A stretch of 64,000 nucleotides of DNA, from the NCBI RefSeq assembly GCF_014764715.1, contig NZ_JACXXE010000002.1, forward strand, positions 248,001 to 312,000. Direction: 5' to 3'. The stretch's first letter is position 1. Every line of letters begins with the position of its first letter. This document shows positions 20,118-28,616 of this stretch, piece by piece. The translations under genes and the position numbers were made by a program. This DNA comes from Bacillus crepusculi (lineage in GTDB: Bacteria; Bacillota; Bacilli; Bacillales; Bacillaceae). The notes under the pieces are model-generated. The model ran no database searches. It saw only the letters and a list, made by a program, of their open reading frames with translations, and was not told the origin of the DNA.

Positions 20118-21326
20118 TTAATCTTGATATGCTTTTTCGCCGTGCATGGTTAAATCAAGACCTACTGATTCTTCTTCTTCAGTTGCGCGAATCTTGAAGA
20201 AGATATTGACCACTTTGATGATCACGTATGTGACAACGGCAACAAAGGCGTAAGTGGCGACAATAGCGACGATTTGCTTCCAAAGTAAGCTTGGATCTCC
20301 GTAAAATAAGCCATTGGCTCCGCCGTCGTTGACAGAGGTTGTTGCAAATAGTCCTGTTGCAATTCCGCCCCAAGTTCCGCCAATTCCATGAAGGCCGAAT
20401 GCATCAAGGGCATCATCATAGCCGAATTTGGCTTTGAGTGAGTAGACTCCCCAGAAACAGACGATCCCGCCAATGATTCCTATTATAATAGAAGCAAAAG
20501 GTGTGACAAAGCCTGCGGCAGGTGTAATAGCTACAAGACCTGCAATCGCTCCAGAGATGGCGCCAAGCATCGTTGGTTTTTTATTGATCATCCACTCTAC
20601 TAACAGCCAGCCGATGATTCCTGCGGCAGCCGCTGTATTGGTGTTAATAAAGGCAAACATGGCGACGCTGTCTAACGTAAGGGCGCTTCCAACGTTAAAG
20701 CCAAACCAACCAAACCAGATGACAGCTCCGCCAAGAAGTGTGTAGATCAAGTTATGCGGGGAAGAACTAGCTGCTTCTTTTCGCTTCCCAAGAACAATCG
20801 CCACGACTAGACCGGCAACACCGGATGAAATGTGAACGACGTTTCCGCCGGCGAAGTCAAGTGCTCCCATTTCTCCAATCCAGCCGCCGCCCCATACCCA
20901 GTGTGCGACTGGTGCGTATACAAATGTGACCCAAAGGAGTGTAAATACGACCACTGCCGAGTAACGAATACGTTCGGCAAAGGCGCCTGAGATGATGGCT
21001 GTTGTTAAGACAGCAAAGGTCATTTGAAACATCATGAATAATGAATGTGGAATGGTATCGCTATATGAACCAGGCTCAAAACCAACGTCTTTAAGCCCAA
21101 CCCATTCGAAGCCCCCGATCCATGCATTGCCTGGTGCAAAAGCCAAGGAATAGCCAAACAAGATCCAGACAATCGAGACGATGGCTAGTGATGTTAAGCT
21201 GTGCATAGTTGTACTTAAAACGTTTTTACTTCTCACAAGTCCTCCGTAGAATAAGGCTAAACCCGGTGTCATTAGCCACACGAGTAGTGCGCAGAAGAAC
21301 ATAAAGACTGTATCACCCATTTGCAT
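20118..21326 (-). CDS. nrgA: Ammonium transporter NrgA (AmtB family)
   Basis: A 402-residue Amt/Rh family channel with 11 predicted helices. Recognisable segments are FWALLVWLMTPGLALFYGGLVR-like near the N-terminus, ISSGVAGLVVAIVLGKR, and DALDAFGLHGIGGTWGGIATGLF, which carries one of the pore histidines; the other is in APVAHWVWGGGW. It scavenges ammonium at low concentration. A TnrA-like site and a TATAAT -10 lie upstream, so it should be induced under nitrogen limitation with glnK. Confidence 0.95.
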   Translation of the reverse strand: MQMGDTVFMFFCALLVWLMTPGLALFYGGLVRSKNVLSTTMHSLTSLAIVSIVWILFGYSLAFAPGNAWIGGFEWVGLKDVGFEPGSYSDTIPHSLFMMFQMTFAVLTTAIISGAFAERIRYSAVVVFTLLWVTFVYAPVAHWVWGGGWIGEMGALDFAGGNVVHISSGVAGLVVAIVLGKRKEAASSSPHNLIYTLLGGAVIWFGWFGFNVGSALTLDSVAMFAFINTNTAAAAGIIGWLLVEWMINKKPTMLGAISGAIAGLVAITPAAGFVTPFASIIIGIIGGIVCFWGVYSLKAKFGYDDALDAFGLHGIGGTWGGIATGLFATTSVNDGGANGLFYGDPSLLWKQIVAIVATYAFVAVVTYVIIKVVNIFFKIRATEEEESVGLDLTMHGEKAYQD

Positions 21327-21374
21327 GCTGCATTCCCCCGAATCATTCAGAATTAATTGATTTCTTAATTCTTC

Positions 21375-21380
21375 ATTATA
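21375..21380 (-). promoter_or_regulatory. -10 box of the nrgA promoter
   Basis: TATAAT on the minus strand, about 48 bases upstream of the nrgA ATG. The TnrA-like site is centred about 40 bases further upstream, the spacing expected of a TnrA-activated promoter with a weak -35. Confidence 0.7.
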
Positions 21381-21408
21381 GAGAGAAAAGTCATATATAA
21401 CATATACA

Positions 21409-21425
21409 TGTAAGTTTATCTAACA
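21409..21425 (-). promoter_or_regulatory. TnrA-like activator site upstream of nrgA
   Basis: TGTTAGATAAACTTACA on the minus strand matches the TnrA/GlnR consensus TGTNANAWWWTMTNACA at every fixed position but one. It lies about -50 relative to the predicted start of nrgA transcription. Confidence 0.8.
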
Positions 21426-21518
21426 TGGTTTTTGGTTATGTTCAATATAAATGGATGAAATGTTCGTGAAAAATGAGAAAAAACGTGCATTGAGCATGGA
21501 AAATAAAGGGCGTTTGAC

Positions 21519-22259
21519 CTATAAAATGGAGCTGAGAAATAGTTTGGTTCGCTCCTCTTGAGGGGAATCGAACAATTTTGATGGTATTCCTTCTTCGACG
21601 ATACGCCCTTCGTGCATATAGACGACACGATCGGCGACTTCTTTTGCAAAGCCCATTTCATGTGTCACAATGACCATTGTCATCCCTTCTTTTGCGAGGC
21701 TTTTCATCGTTTGCAGCACCTCGCCTACAAGCTCTGGATCAAGAGCAGACGTAGGCTCGTCAAATAACATGACATCAGGTTTCATGGCGAGAGATCGTGC
21801 AATGGCCACACGCTGCTTTTGGCCGCCTGATAGTTTAGAAGGATATACTTTGGCTTTATCCGCCAGTCCGACTTTTTCTAGCAGGATTTTGGCTTCAGCG
21901 ATGGCCTGTGCTTTTTTTGTTTTTTTCACCATCACAGGCGCCTCGATGATGTTTTCAAGTACAGTTTTATGCGGGAAAAGATTAAAATGCTGAAAGACCA
22001 TTCCTATTTTTTGTCTCATGTCGTTTAATTGGTCACGCTTTGGTTGAACAGGGCTGCCGTCGATGATGATTTCCCCATCGTTTTTTATTTCTAAAAAGTT
22101 CATACAGCGGAGCAAGGTGCTTTTTCCAGAGCCGCTTGCCCCAATTAAGACGACTACATCATTTTCATACACGGTGAGATCGATATCCTTTAAGACATGC
22201 AGATCCCCGAAGTATTTATTGAGTTTTTCAACACGAATGATTTCCTTTGATTCTGTCAT
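21519..22259 (-). CDS. Polar amino-acid ABC transporter, ATP-binding protein
   Basis: A 246-residue ABC ATPase of the polar amino-acid (GlnQ/TcyC) type. Walker [18 protein letters not shown]-loop [16 protein letters not shown], signature [16 protein letters not shown], Walker [14 protein letters not shown] and H-loop [15 protein letters not shown] are all intact. ATG 22259 follows TAGGAGGAG, just after the permease stop; an upstream in-frame start at 22280 would overlap the permease and lacks a site. Substrate is not readable; glutamine, cystine or arginine are candidates. Proximity to nrgA hints at nitrogen nutrition but is only context. Confidence 0.9.
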   Translation of the reverse strand: MTESKEIIRVEKLNKYFGDLHVLKDIDLTVYENDVVVLIGASGSGKSTLLRCMNFLEIKNDGEIIIDGSPVQPKRDQLNDMRQKIGMVFQHFNLFPHKTVLENIIEAPVMVKKTKKAQAIAEAKILLEKVGLADKAKVYPSKLSGGQKQRVAIARSLAMKPDVMLFDEPTSALDPELVGEVLQTMKSLAKEGMTMVIVTHEMGFAKEVADRVVYMHEGRIVEEGIPSKLFDSPQEERTKLFLSSIL

Positions 22260-22269
22260 GCTTCTCCTC

Positions 22270-22932
22270 CTAATGGTCACTGACTGAAAGTTTCTTCTCG
22301 AAGGTTTGGACAGCGAATGTTAACACAAGAACAAGAACTAAGTAATAGACAGCCACAACAAGTAAATACGTCATATTGTCAAAGCTGTTGGAGCCTTGCG
22401 TGGTGGCGACGTTAAATAGTTCGTTGACGCTGATAAAGGCAGCAAGTGATGAGTCTTTTAAGCCGATAATGAACTGGTTACCAAGAGGGGGGAGGGCGCG
22501 TCGCATCGCTTGCGGGAGAATGATACGTCTCATCGTTAAAAAGCGGCCCATACCAAGAGAGCGTCCAGCCTCTTTTTGGCCTTGGTCGATGGATTGGATG
22601 GCGCCTCTGAATATTTCTGCTATATAGGCTCCATTATGAAAGGCAAGCGCAATGGAAGCCGCCCAGAAGTCGGGTATATTGAATTCTGTGAGTCCAAAAT
22701 ATAGGATGAAAATTTGTACAATGAGTGGTGTGCCGCGTACAAGAAAGATGTAGGCATTGGCGATATAGCCGAAAACTGCCACGCGGGATATTTTCAGTAG
22801 AGCAAAAAAGAGTCCAATGAACATACCGATGAAGATACTGATCACAGTTAGTTGTAAGGTCAGCAGCATTCCTTCTAAGAAAACGCCTCTCGAATCAATC
22901 AGCGTCTGAAAAAAGTGTGATAGGGTAGGCAA
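22270..22932 (-). CDS. Polar amino-acid ABC transporter, permease
   Basis: A permease of about 220 residues of the His/Glu/Gln family, with five predicted helices and the EAA loop [33 protein letters not shown] that contacts the ATPase. [16 protein letters not shown] is a typical family signature. The start is uncertain: TTG 22932 has GGAGATGA upstream at a good distance; ATG 22947 and ATG 22941 are also in frame but lack a well-spaced site. It lies between the binding protein and the ATPase. Confidence 0.88.
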   Translation of the reverse strand: MPTLSHFFQTLIDSRGVFLEGMLLTLQLTVISIFIGMFIGLFFALLKISRVAVFGYIANAYIFLVRGTPLIVQIFILYFGLTEFNIPDFWAASIALAFHNGAYIAEIFRGAIQSIDQGQKEAGRSLGMGRFLTMRRIILPQAMRRALPPLGNQFIIGLKDSSLAAFISVNELFNVATTQGSNSFDNMTYLLVVAVYYLVLVLVLTFAVQTFEKKLSVSDH

Positions 22933-22956
22933 AACAATCATCTCCATTTGAAGAAA

Positions 22957-22978
22957 GTGCGCCTAGAAAAGGGCGCAC
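22957..22978 (-). other. Intercistronic hairpin between binding-protein and permease genes
   Basis: GTGCGCC and GGCGCAC pair around an eight-base loop. There is no T run, so it is more likely an mRNA-stabilising or processing structure that favours the binding-protein transcript than a terminator. Confidence 0.65.
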
Positions 22979-22988
22979 AATCGTGGTT

Positions 22989-23801
22989 TTAATCTTGTTT
23001 GACCGTGATGTCCTCGTCAAAGTACTTTTCGCTAATTTGTTGTAATGTTCCGTCTTTTTTTAGTGCGTCAATCGCATCGTTGATCTCTTTTATGAGCTGT
23101 TCATTTTCTTTTGATACAGCAATTGCTTGCTCACTTTGTCCGAGTCTTTCCTGCGCTTCGATTTTTAATTTTTTCTTCATGGCTTCTGCACCTGTGGCAA
23201 AATCGGTCACGACCGCATCGTGTTTTCCGTTGGCTAGTGCTTCTAAAGCGACTACATCACTGTCGTAATATTTTGGTTCCTGCCCGCTATGTTTTTTCGC
23301 AATATCAGCATAGGACGAACCTTTTGATACAGCAATTTCTTTGTCTTTTAAATCATCAGCACGTTGAATGTCTGCCCCAGGTCTTGTGAAGATTTGCGGA
23401 CCGGAGTAGTAATAGGGTTTAGAAAAAAGGACGTGTTTTTTTCGTTCCTCATTGATGGTATGGCTAGCAACTGCCGCATCAAATTTCCCTGCTTTCACAC
23501 CTTCGACGATACCTGCGAATTTATACTTTTTCTGTACAGGCTCGAGACCGAGCTTATCGCTAATCGCATTGCCTACATCGATATCAAAGCCGGACATCTG
23601 GTTTCCATCCATGTAACTGAACGGGTGAAATTCACCTGATGCTGCAAATATAAACTTTCCATCCTCCAAAATTGGCGACCCTTTCGCTGTAGAATTACGT
23701 TTATCTCCGTTCCGATTTGTTTCATTTGAACCACACGAAGACAGAAGTAATACTGCAACCGAGAAAAGGGCTGGGACCCAAAACCGTCTTTTTTTAATAA
23801 T
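22989..23801 (-). CDS. Polar amino-acid ABC transporter, substrate-binding lipoprotein (ATT start)
   Basis: A binding lipoprotein of about 270 residues. The mature domain is the SBP_bac_3 type: FIFAASGEFHPFSYMDG, GFDIDVGNAISDKLG, FDAAVASHTINEERKKHVLFSKPYYYSG. The frame extends upstream to encode KKRRFWVPALFSVAVLLLSSC, a lipoprotein signal with lipobox LSSC. No ATG, GTG or TTG lies in frame between this signal and the nearest upstream stop. The only fitting start is ATT at 23801 (or the next codon, also ATT), eight bases after AAAGGAGG. Starting at TTG 23669 would remove the whole signal peptide. It heads the three-gene operon. Confidence 0.85.
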   Translation of the reverse strand: MIKKRRFWVPALFSVAVLLLSSCGSNETNRNGDKRNSTAKGSPILEDGKFIFAASGEFHPFSYMDGNQMSGFDIDVGNAISDKLGLEPVQKKYKFAGIVEGVKAGKFDAAVASHTINEERKKHVLFSKPYYYSGPQIFTRPGADIQRADDLKDKEIAVSKGSSYADIAKKHSGQEPKYYDSDVVALEALANGKHDAVVTDFATGAEAMKKKLKIEAQERLGQSEQAIAVSKENEQLIKEINDAIDALKKDGTLQQISEKYFDEDITVKQD

Positions 23802-24053
23802 ATGCTTCTCCTCCTTTTCAGCCGTTCTCCCTATAAGGAGAAAGTAGGCTTTTCAATTGAAATGAATATTACCATTACTCCCTCATATTCTCAATTTTAT
23901 ATGTGTTTTTCCAACACCTGCCCTTTCTAGAATGTATGTCTTGCTGCTTCACGAGAGAACTTGAATTCATAAGGGTAAAAAAGGGAAATGAATCTCATAA
24001 TAACGGAAGGATAGGGAAAGAGCATGCCAGCTAACAAAGAGGGGGATCAGTGT

Positions 24054-25442
24054 ATGAACAAGTGGAAGGACAACCGAAAAGTTTTTTTAACCGCTATTGC
24101 CTTTGGTACGATGTTAAATCCACTGAATTCCTCGATGATTTCTTTGGCCTTACATCAAATTCAGCATGAGTTCGGTTTGTCGTTTACGACCGTATCCTGG
24201 CTCATTTCGACTTTTTATTTAGCCAGTGCGGTGACGCAGCCGGTGAGCGGCCGGATTGGGGATCATGTGATGAGCCGGAGAACTTTATTTTTATTTGGTC
24301 TGGTTCTTGTCGCCATTTCGGCCATTTGTGCCCCCTTTGCTCCGACGTTTGCGGTGCTGATTGTGATCCGGCTGCTGCAGGCAATTGGAAGTAGTGCCAT
24401 TTATCCCTCCGGTGTTGGGCTCATTCGAGATCATATGAAGGAACGACAGGCTTCTGCATTAGCGGTATTGTCCATTTTTGCTTCAGCGATGACAGCGCTT
24501 GGACCGACGCTTGGCGGATTTTTGATGACAATCGGCGGCTGGCCGGCTATCTTTTTAGTGAATCTGCCGTTTATTCTGATTAGTTTCTTTTTGGGGCTAT
24601 CTTTGTTTCCGAAGGAGCAGAAAAAGAGAAAGCTTCGCATAGGAGAAACTGTGCGAAAGCTCGATTTGCCTGGGATGCTTCTTTTTACAGCTTGTATTGT
24701 CCTCCTGCTTTCATTTTTATTATCACTTGCTCACGGCATTCAATATGTACAGGGCATCCTTTGTCTCCTGAGTGCTGGCGCTTTTATCTGGTGGGAATAT
24801 CAGGTGGATGAACCGTTTATTCAAATTCGGATGTTTCGCAAGGAGAAGCGGCTGTCGCTTGTGTATGTGCAATTTATCATCTTAAATATCTTTTTTTATT
24901 GTCTCTTTTTTGGTTTGCCGAGTTATTTCCAAGATGAATTAGGCTGGCGTGTGGAGGTGACGGGTCTTTTTATGCTGTGTATGTCTGGGATGAGCATCAT
25001 TGTGTCGCCGCTGACAGGAAAGTGGGTGGACCGAGGGGATGAACGTCATCCGATTTTAGCAAGCACAGTATTGATGCTGGCTGGAGCTTCATCGATGACC
25101 TTCTTTTTTATTCCTGCGCCATTATGGGGAAAAGGAGTGGTTCTAGCGTTACTAGGACTCAGCTACGGCACTGGGAATGTGGCACTTCAAGCCGCGATGC
25201 TAAAAGCAAGCCCACAGCACATGATTGGCACATCCTCTGGGCTTTTTCAAACATGCCGGTATCTTGGTTCCATTCTGTCATCTGCCGTGCTTGGTATGCT
25301 GTTTGGTGAGGAAATCGCTGGCTCCCATTTTGAGCAGTTAGGCTGGACGTTGATCATCATTTCTCTTATTGGCATTGGCGTCAGTCTTTATTTTTCAAGT
25401 GTTGTCAGAGGGAGAGAGCCAATAAAAAAAGCGGCCGGATAA
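24054..25442 (+). CDS. MFS drug-exporter-type transporter (14-TM/DHA type)
   Basis: A 462-residue major facilitator protein resembling EmrB/QacA multidrug exporters: GTMLNPLNSSMISLALHQIQ, WLISTFYLASAVTQPVSGRIGD (motif A region) and RLLQAIGSSAIYPSGVGLIRD (motif B region). ATG 24054 follows GAGGGGGATC; ATG 24024 is in frame but has a poorer site. Location next to bcrC suggests it is the ywoD counterpart of B. subtilis, but I am not certain. Substrate unknown. It converges with bcrC, whose terminator overlaps its last codons. Confidence 0.82.
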   Translation: MNKWKDNRKVFLTAIAFGTMLNPLNSSMISLALHQIQHEFGLSFTTVSWLISTFYLASAVTQPVSGRIGDHVMSRRTLFLFGLVLVAISAICAPFAPTFAVLIVIRLLQAIGSSAIYPSGVGLIRDHMKERQASALAVLSIFASAMTALGPTLGGFLMTIGGWPAIFLVNLPFILISFFLGLSLFPKEQKKRKLRIGETVRKLDLPGMLLFTACIVLLLSFLLSLAHGIQYVQGILCLLSAGAFIWWEYQVDEPFIQIRMFRKEKRLSLVYVQFIILNIFFYCLFFGLPSYFQDELGWRVEVTGLFMLCMSGMSIIVSPLTGKWVDRGDERHPILASTVLMLAGASSMTFFFIPAPLWGKGVVLALLGLSYGTGNVALQAAMLKASPQHMIGTSSGLFQTCRYLGSILSSAVLGMLFGEEIAGSHFEQLGWTLIIISLIGIGVSLYFSSVVRGREPIKKAAG

Positions 25443-25481
25443 AGTGGTAGAAGAATCTCCATCACTTTATCGCAAGCCGCT
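25429..25481 (-). terminator. Terminator of bcrC inside the end of the MFS gene
   Basis: AAGCGGC pairs with GCCGCTT, and inside it GATAAAGTG pairs with CACTTTATC. On the minus strand the stem is followed by seven T residues. The left arm lies within the last codons of the convergent MFS gene. Confidence 0.85.
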
Positions 25482-26080
25482 TAAGAATTGGACAAGTCAG
25501 AGCCTTGATCCTTGTGCTTCCTTCTGAATATTTTCCCCATTATTGTCTCATAGAACGTCACGATGCGATCAATCGGAGAGTCAAAGAACTTCCATAATTT
25601 ATTCATGATAAAGACAACCACAATCGATACGACCAAGCTGCCTAAGACATCAAATGGATAATGGTGACCGACCCAGATGCGGGAGAATCCTGTAAGTAAT
25701 CCAAAGACGAGCAAAATGTTGCCGAGCTTTTTATTACGGGATCTAATGGCTAATGAAAGAGCCAGAGCGCCTGTTGTATGGTCACTTGGGAAGGAAGCGT
25801 CTGCTGAGTGCGGGATGAGTGTGTCGACTTTATGCGCCACAAACGGCCGCTCTTCATAATAAAACAGTGTAATGGCAAAATTGACGATGAGTGCAACGAT
25901 GCCAGTTACACCGGAGAAGAAGACGAGCTTCTTAAATTTGTGATTCCCTACAAACCAGCAAATCAATAAGACAAGGGCATACACAAGAATGGCCTTTTTC
26001 GTAATGAAAATCATGGCCTGATCTAAAAACTCAGAATGATGAGCCATCCCGTGTATGACTTTAAATAATTCGTAATTCAA
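25481..26080 (-). CDS. bcrC: Undecaprenyl-diphosphatase BcrC
   Basis: A membrane PAP2-type phosphatase of about 199 residues that recycles undecaprenyl pyrophosphate to the monophosphate for cell-wall synthesis and gives low-level bacitracin resistance. The phosphatase signature is split as FYYEERPFVAHK, SFPSDHTTGALALS and GFSRIWVGHHYPFDVLGS. I prefer TTG 26080 because AGGTGATG precedes it and family members start NYELFK...; ATG-like start at 26110 would add 10 residues. In B. subtilis it is controlled by ECF sigma factors; I could not identify such a promoter here with confidence. Confidence 0.93.
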   Translation of the reverse strand: MNYELFKVIHGMAHHSEFLDQAMIFITKKAILVYALVLLICWFVGNHKFKKLVFFSGVTGIVALIVNFAITLFYYEERPFVAHKVDTLIPHSADASFPSDHTTGALALSLAIRSRNKKLGNILLVFGLLTGFSRIWVGHHYPFDVLGSLVVSIVVVFIMNKLWKFFDSPIDRIVTFYETIMGKIFRRKHKDQGSDLSNS

Positions 26081-26188
26081 AACATCACCTATACCTTCGC
26101 TTAACGCCAACTATTTATTTTTCAAATAAACGTCTATTTGAAATATCCTATATTTTAGCATGTTTCCGCTGAAGTTTAAAATAGTATC

Positions 26189-27376
26189 CTATTCTGACAA
26201 AGAGACCTTTTGTGTTTTTGTTTCTTGTGGTTTTCGTTCGCTCCAATAAAAAACACCCATACTTAGCAAGACAACAATACCTGCAATGAGATACACATTT
26301 GAAAAATCTGTGAAGCTGACAAGGAGACCAAATACAAATGAGCCAGCAGCAATACCCGTATCATAAAGGGTAAAGAAAGTGGCCGTTGCATAGCCTGTAC
26401 GGTGAGCTGGAGAGTGCTGAATCGCCAGTGTTTGTAAACATGGCACCAAAGATCCATAACCAAGGCCGATCACAGCGCCTGATAAAAGAAGCATTGTCGC
26501 TGAATGTGTAGCAGTCAGCATCCATAAACCAATCGCAAAAAGGACAATGGATGGATAGATCACAATGTGAGGTCCTACTCGGTCAAAAAGTTTGCCTGTA
26601 AACGGACGTGATCCAAGCATTGCAGCCGCAAACACAATGAAGAAGTAACTGCTTGCACCCATCAAATGAAGTGAATTGGCATAGACTGAAATAAATGAAA
26701 TGATCGGCGAATAACAGAAGGAAATAATGATGCCGACTGCTGCTGTTTTTAAAGCACCTTTTTCAAACAGGTGAGAAAAAGTGAACCTGAAGACGACGCT
26801 TCCCCCGTCTTCGGGCTCTGGCTGTCGAATCATGATCGTAAAAGCCGCTCCGATGGTAACGATGATGGAAAAGAGAAGGAATAAGGAATGAAATCCTACT
26901 TTTCCTACTTGATTCAGTGCGATAAACGGACCGATGACCACTGCGAGGTTCATGGACATCACAAAGTATCCAAGGCCCTCCCCGCGTTTATGTTTCGGGA
27001 TCATATCAGCAGCAATGGCACTGGCTACTGTCGTCAAAATGCTAAAAAAGATCCCCTGTATGAAACGCAGTATGAGCAGCGTTTGGAATTGATCAATCGG
27101 AATGTATAAATAAGTGAGTAAGGCAAAAGCAGTTGAAGAGAAAATTGCCATGCGTTTTTTACCGAATTTCTCAATAATGGCTCCGGAAAACGGTCTCGTC
27201 ACAATGGCGGATAATAAGAAGACCGTCACGAGGAGTCCGCCCTGTGATTCTGTTCCATTTAGTTCATCCATTGTGTAAATGGGCAGTAATGTCAAAAGGG
27301 CATAAAAAGAGGTGAATGTAAATAAATTCACCAGGACAATCATGATAAAGTCTTTCGTCCAAATGCGTTCGTTCAT
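26189..27376 (-). CDS. ywoG: MFS transporter YwoG
   Basis: A 395-residue, 12-helix MFS protein of the drug-exporter type: [43 protein letters not shown] contains motif A, and [35 protein letters not shown] motif B/C region. ATG 27376 follows AGGAAGTGA; the GTG at 27388 is inside that site. It is cotranscribed with the MarR regulator immediately upstream, and the pair next to spoIIID matches ywoG-ywoH of B. subtilis. Substrate unknown. Confidence 0.85.
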   Translation of the reverse strand: MNERIWTKDFIMIVLVNLFTFTSFYALLTLLPIYTMDELNGTESQGGLLVTVFLLSAIVTRPFSGAIIEKFGKKRMAIFSSTAFALLTYLYIPIDQFQTLLILRFIQGIFFSILTTVASAIAADMIPKHKRGEGLGYFVMSMNLAVVIGPFIALNQVGKVGFHSLFLLFSIIVTIGAAFTIMIRQPEPEDGGSVVFRFTFSHLFEKGALKTAAVGIIISFCYSPIISFISVYANSLHLMGASSYFFIVFAAAMLGSRPFTGKLFDRVGPHIVIYPSIVLFAIGLWMLTATHSATMLLLSGAVIGLGYGSLVPCLQTLAIQHSPAHRTGYATATFFTLYDTGIAAGSFVFGLLVSFTDFSNVYLIAGIVVLLSMGVFYWSERKPQETKTQKVSLSE

Positions 27377-27391
27377 GATGTATGTCACTTC

Positions 27392-27805
27392 CTATTCAGT
27401 TGATAATTTGTGTAAAAGTGTATGGAGGAGTTGTTTTTCTTCGTCGGTAAAGTCTGAAAGACATTCTTCTTCAAATTGTTCCATCGTGCGTTTGATTTCT
27501 TCAAATCGGGCTTTTGCATCATCTGTCATCACGATCAGATTTTCACGTTTGTCTTTTCCTTGTACACGCTTCACCCAGCCATTGGCTTCAAGGCGGGTAA
27601 CGGTTCTAGTAATGGTCGGAGCTTCGACGTTCAAATAGGTCCAAATGTCTTTTTGGGTTTTCGGGCCGAAGGTATCCAAACAAAAAAGTACAGTCCACTG
27701 GGACATGTACAAGTCATAAGCAGCAAGCGCTTCGTTTGCCTTTTTAGACAGCAGCCTGGCGCTTTGATGTATTTGATGTAAACACTCTCTGTTTAACGTT
27801 TCCAT
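27392..27805 (-). CDS. ywoH: MarR-family regulator YwoH
   Basis: A 137-residue winged-helix MarR protein. The DNA-binding part runs from MSQWTVLFCLDTFGPKTQKDIWTYLNVEAPTITRTVTRLEANGWVKR (recognition helix and wing region) to GKDKRENLIVMTDDAK, the wing. ATG 27805 is preceded by AAAGGTGAG. It heads the operon with ywoG and probably represses it, releasing on a ligand that cannot be read from sequence. Confidence 0.87.
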   Translation of the reverse strand: METLNRECLHQIHQSARLLSKKANEALAAYDLYMSQWTVLFCLDTFGPKTQKDIWTYLNVEAPTITRTVTRLEANGWVKRVQGKDKRENLIVMTDDAKARFEEIKRTMEQFEEECLSDFTDEEKQLLHTLLHKLSTE

Positions 27806-27961
27806 TTGCTCACCTTTATTCATTATTTAGCTAGGTAAATAAATTCACCTTTTCTATTTTACGTGTTACACCCTTGTTTGTAAAGTGAAAATTTTCGTCA
27901 CCCGAAATGAATTTTATATTGTGCCTTTTCTGATAAATCCCTTGTCCCATCTTCATTTTTA

Positions 27962-27990
27962 GCATATTCCCTATGCAATGCTAATACACT
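27962..27990 (+). promoter_or_regulatory. Sigma-E-type promoter of usd-spoIIID
   Basis: GCATATT (27962-27968) fits KMATATT exactly; after 14 bases AATACACT (27983-27990) fits CATACAHT at all but the first base. spoIIID is a sigma-E gene, and the element lies about 45 bases upstream of the short leader ORF. Confidence 0.82.
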
Positions 27991-28030
27991 GTTACAAACC
28001 TGACAAAGAGAGTGTTTGAGGTGAGGGATC

Positions 28031-28096
28031 GTGTTTGGCATTTACTACCTAATGGATGAGAAATTACAACGAACAAGCGCTTCTGAAAATGGATAA
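28031..28096 (+). CDS. usd: Short leader ORF upstream of spoIIID (usd-like)
   Basis: A 21-codon ORF starting GTG 28031, preceded by GAGGTGAGG, encoding FGIYYLMDEKLQRTSASENG after the start and ending TAA. It ends 57 bases before spoIIID. In B. subtilis, translation of spoIIID requires translation of a short upstream frame named usd; this ORF is in the same place and on the same transcript. Its last codons form the left arm of a nine-base stem that could shield the spoIIID ribosome site. I assign the symbol by position, not by remembered sequence. Confidence 0.65.
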   Translation: MFGIYYLMDEKLQRTSASENG

Positions 28097-28137
28097 TCTT
28101 CATACGGATCTCATTTCACACTTCTCACATCCATTTT
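28087..28137 (+). promoter_or_regulatory. Stem-loop joining the usd-like stop to the spoIIID ribosome site
   Basis: AAAATGGAT (28087-28095, overlapping the usd-like stop) is the exact complement of ATCCATTTT (28129-28137), one base before the spoIIID ribosome site GGGAGGT. A ribosome finishing usd would open this stem. Confidence 0.6.
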
Positions 28138-28153
28138 AGGGAGGTCGAGTGGT

Positions 28154-28432
28154 GTGCACGATTACATCAAAGAGCGAACAATCAAGATAGGAAAGTATAT
28201 CGTGGAGACAAAGAAAACCGTTCGTGTTATTGCGAAAGAATTTGGAGTCTCTAAAAGTACTGTACACAAGGATTTAACAGAAAGACTGCCAGAAATTAAT
28301 CCAGATCTGGCTAATGAAGTGAAGGAGATACTGGATTATCATAAATCAATCCGCCACTTGCGAGGGGGAGAAGCCACCAAGTTAAAGTATAAAAAAGAAG
28401 AAATTTTAGAAGGCGAGCCTGTGAAACAGTAA
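28154..28432 (+). CDS. spoIIID: Sporulation transcription factor SpoIIID
   Basis: A 92-residue helix-turn-helix protein that switches mother-cell transcription from early sigma-E genes toward sigma-K. The HTH covers KKTVRVIAKEFGVSKSTVHKDLTERL; the basic C-terminal part (IRHLRGGEATKLKYKK) also contacts DNA. The product is nearly identical to what I recall for B. subtilis. GTG 28154 follows GGGAGGT. It is preceded by the usd-like ORF and followed by mbl after 184 bases. Confidence 0.97.
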   Translation: MHDYIKERTIKIGKYIVETKKTVRVIAKEFGVSKSTVHKDLTERLPEINPDLANEVKEILDYHKSIRHLRGGEATKLKYKKEEILEGEPVKQ

Positions 28433-28616
28433 GCTTAGTTCTTTGTTCATAAACATGATATATATATCTTCCTCATATCGGTAGTTTCTAACCACAAATT
28501 TTGTAAAGACTTTTGTAAAGAAATATCTTTTTTTCTGCAAATTATGATAGAATATATAATTAGGGCAGAATGTGGTATTTGCTATGGAAACAGATTTTCA
28601 AGGAGGATATATATAG

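Noticed and set aside
26080..26160. ECF sigma (sigma-M/X type) promoter upstream of bcrC
   Set aside because: GGAAAC is present, but the CGT element is too far away to make a normal spacer.
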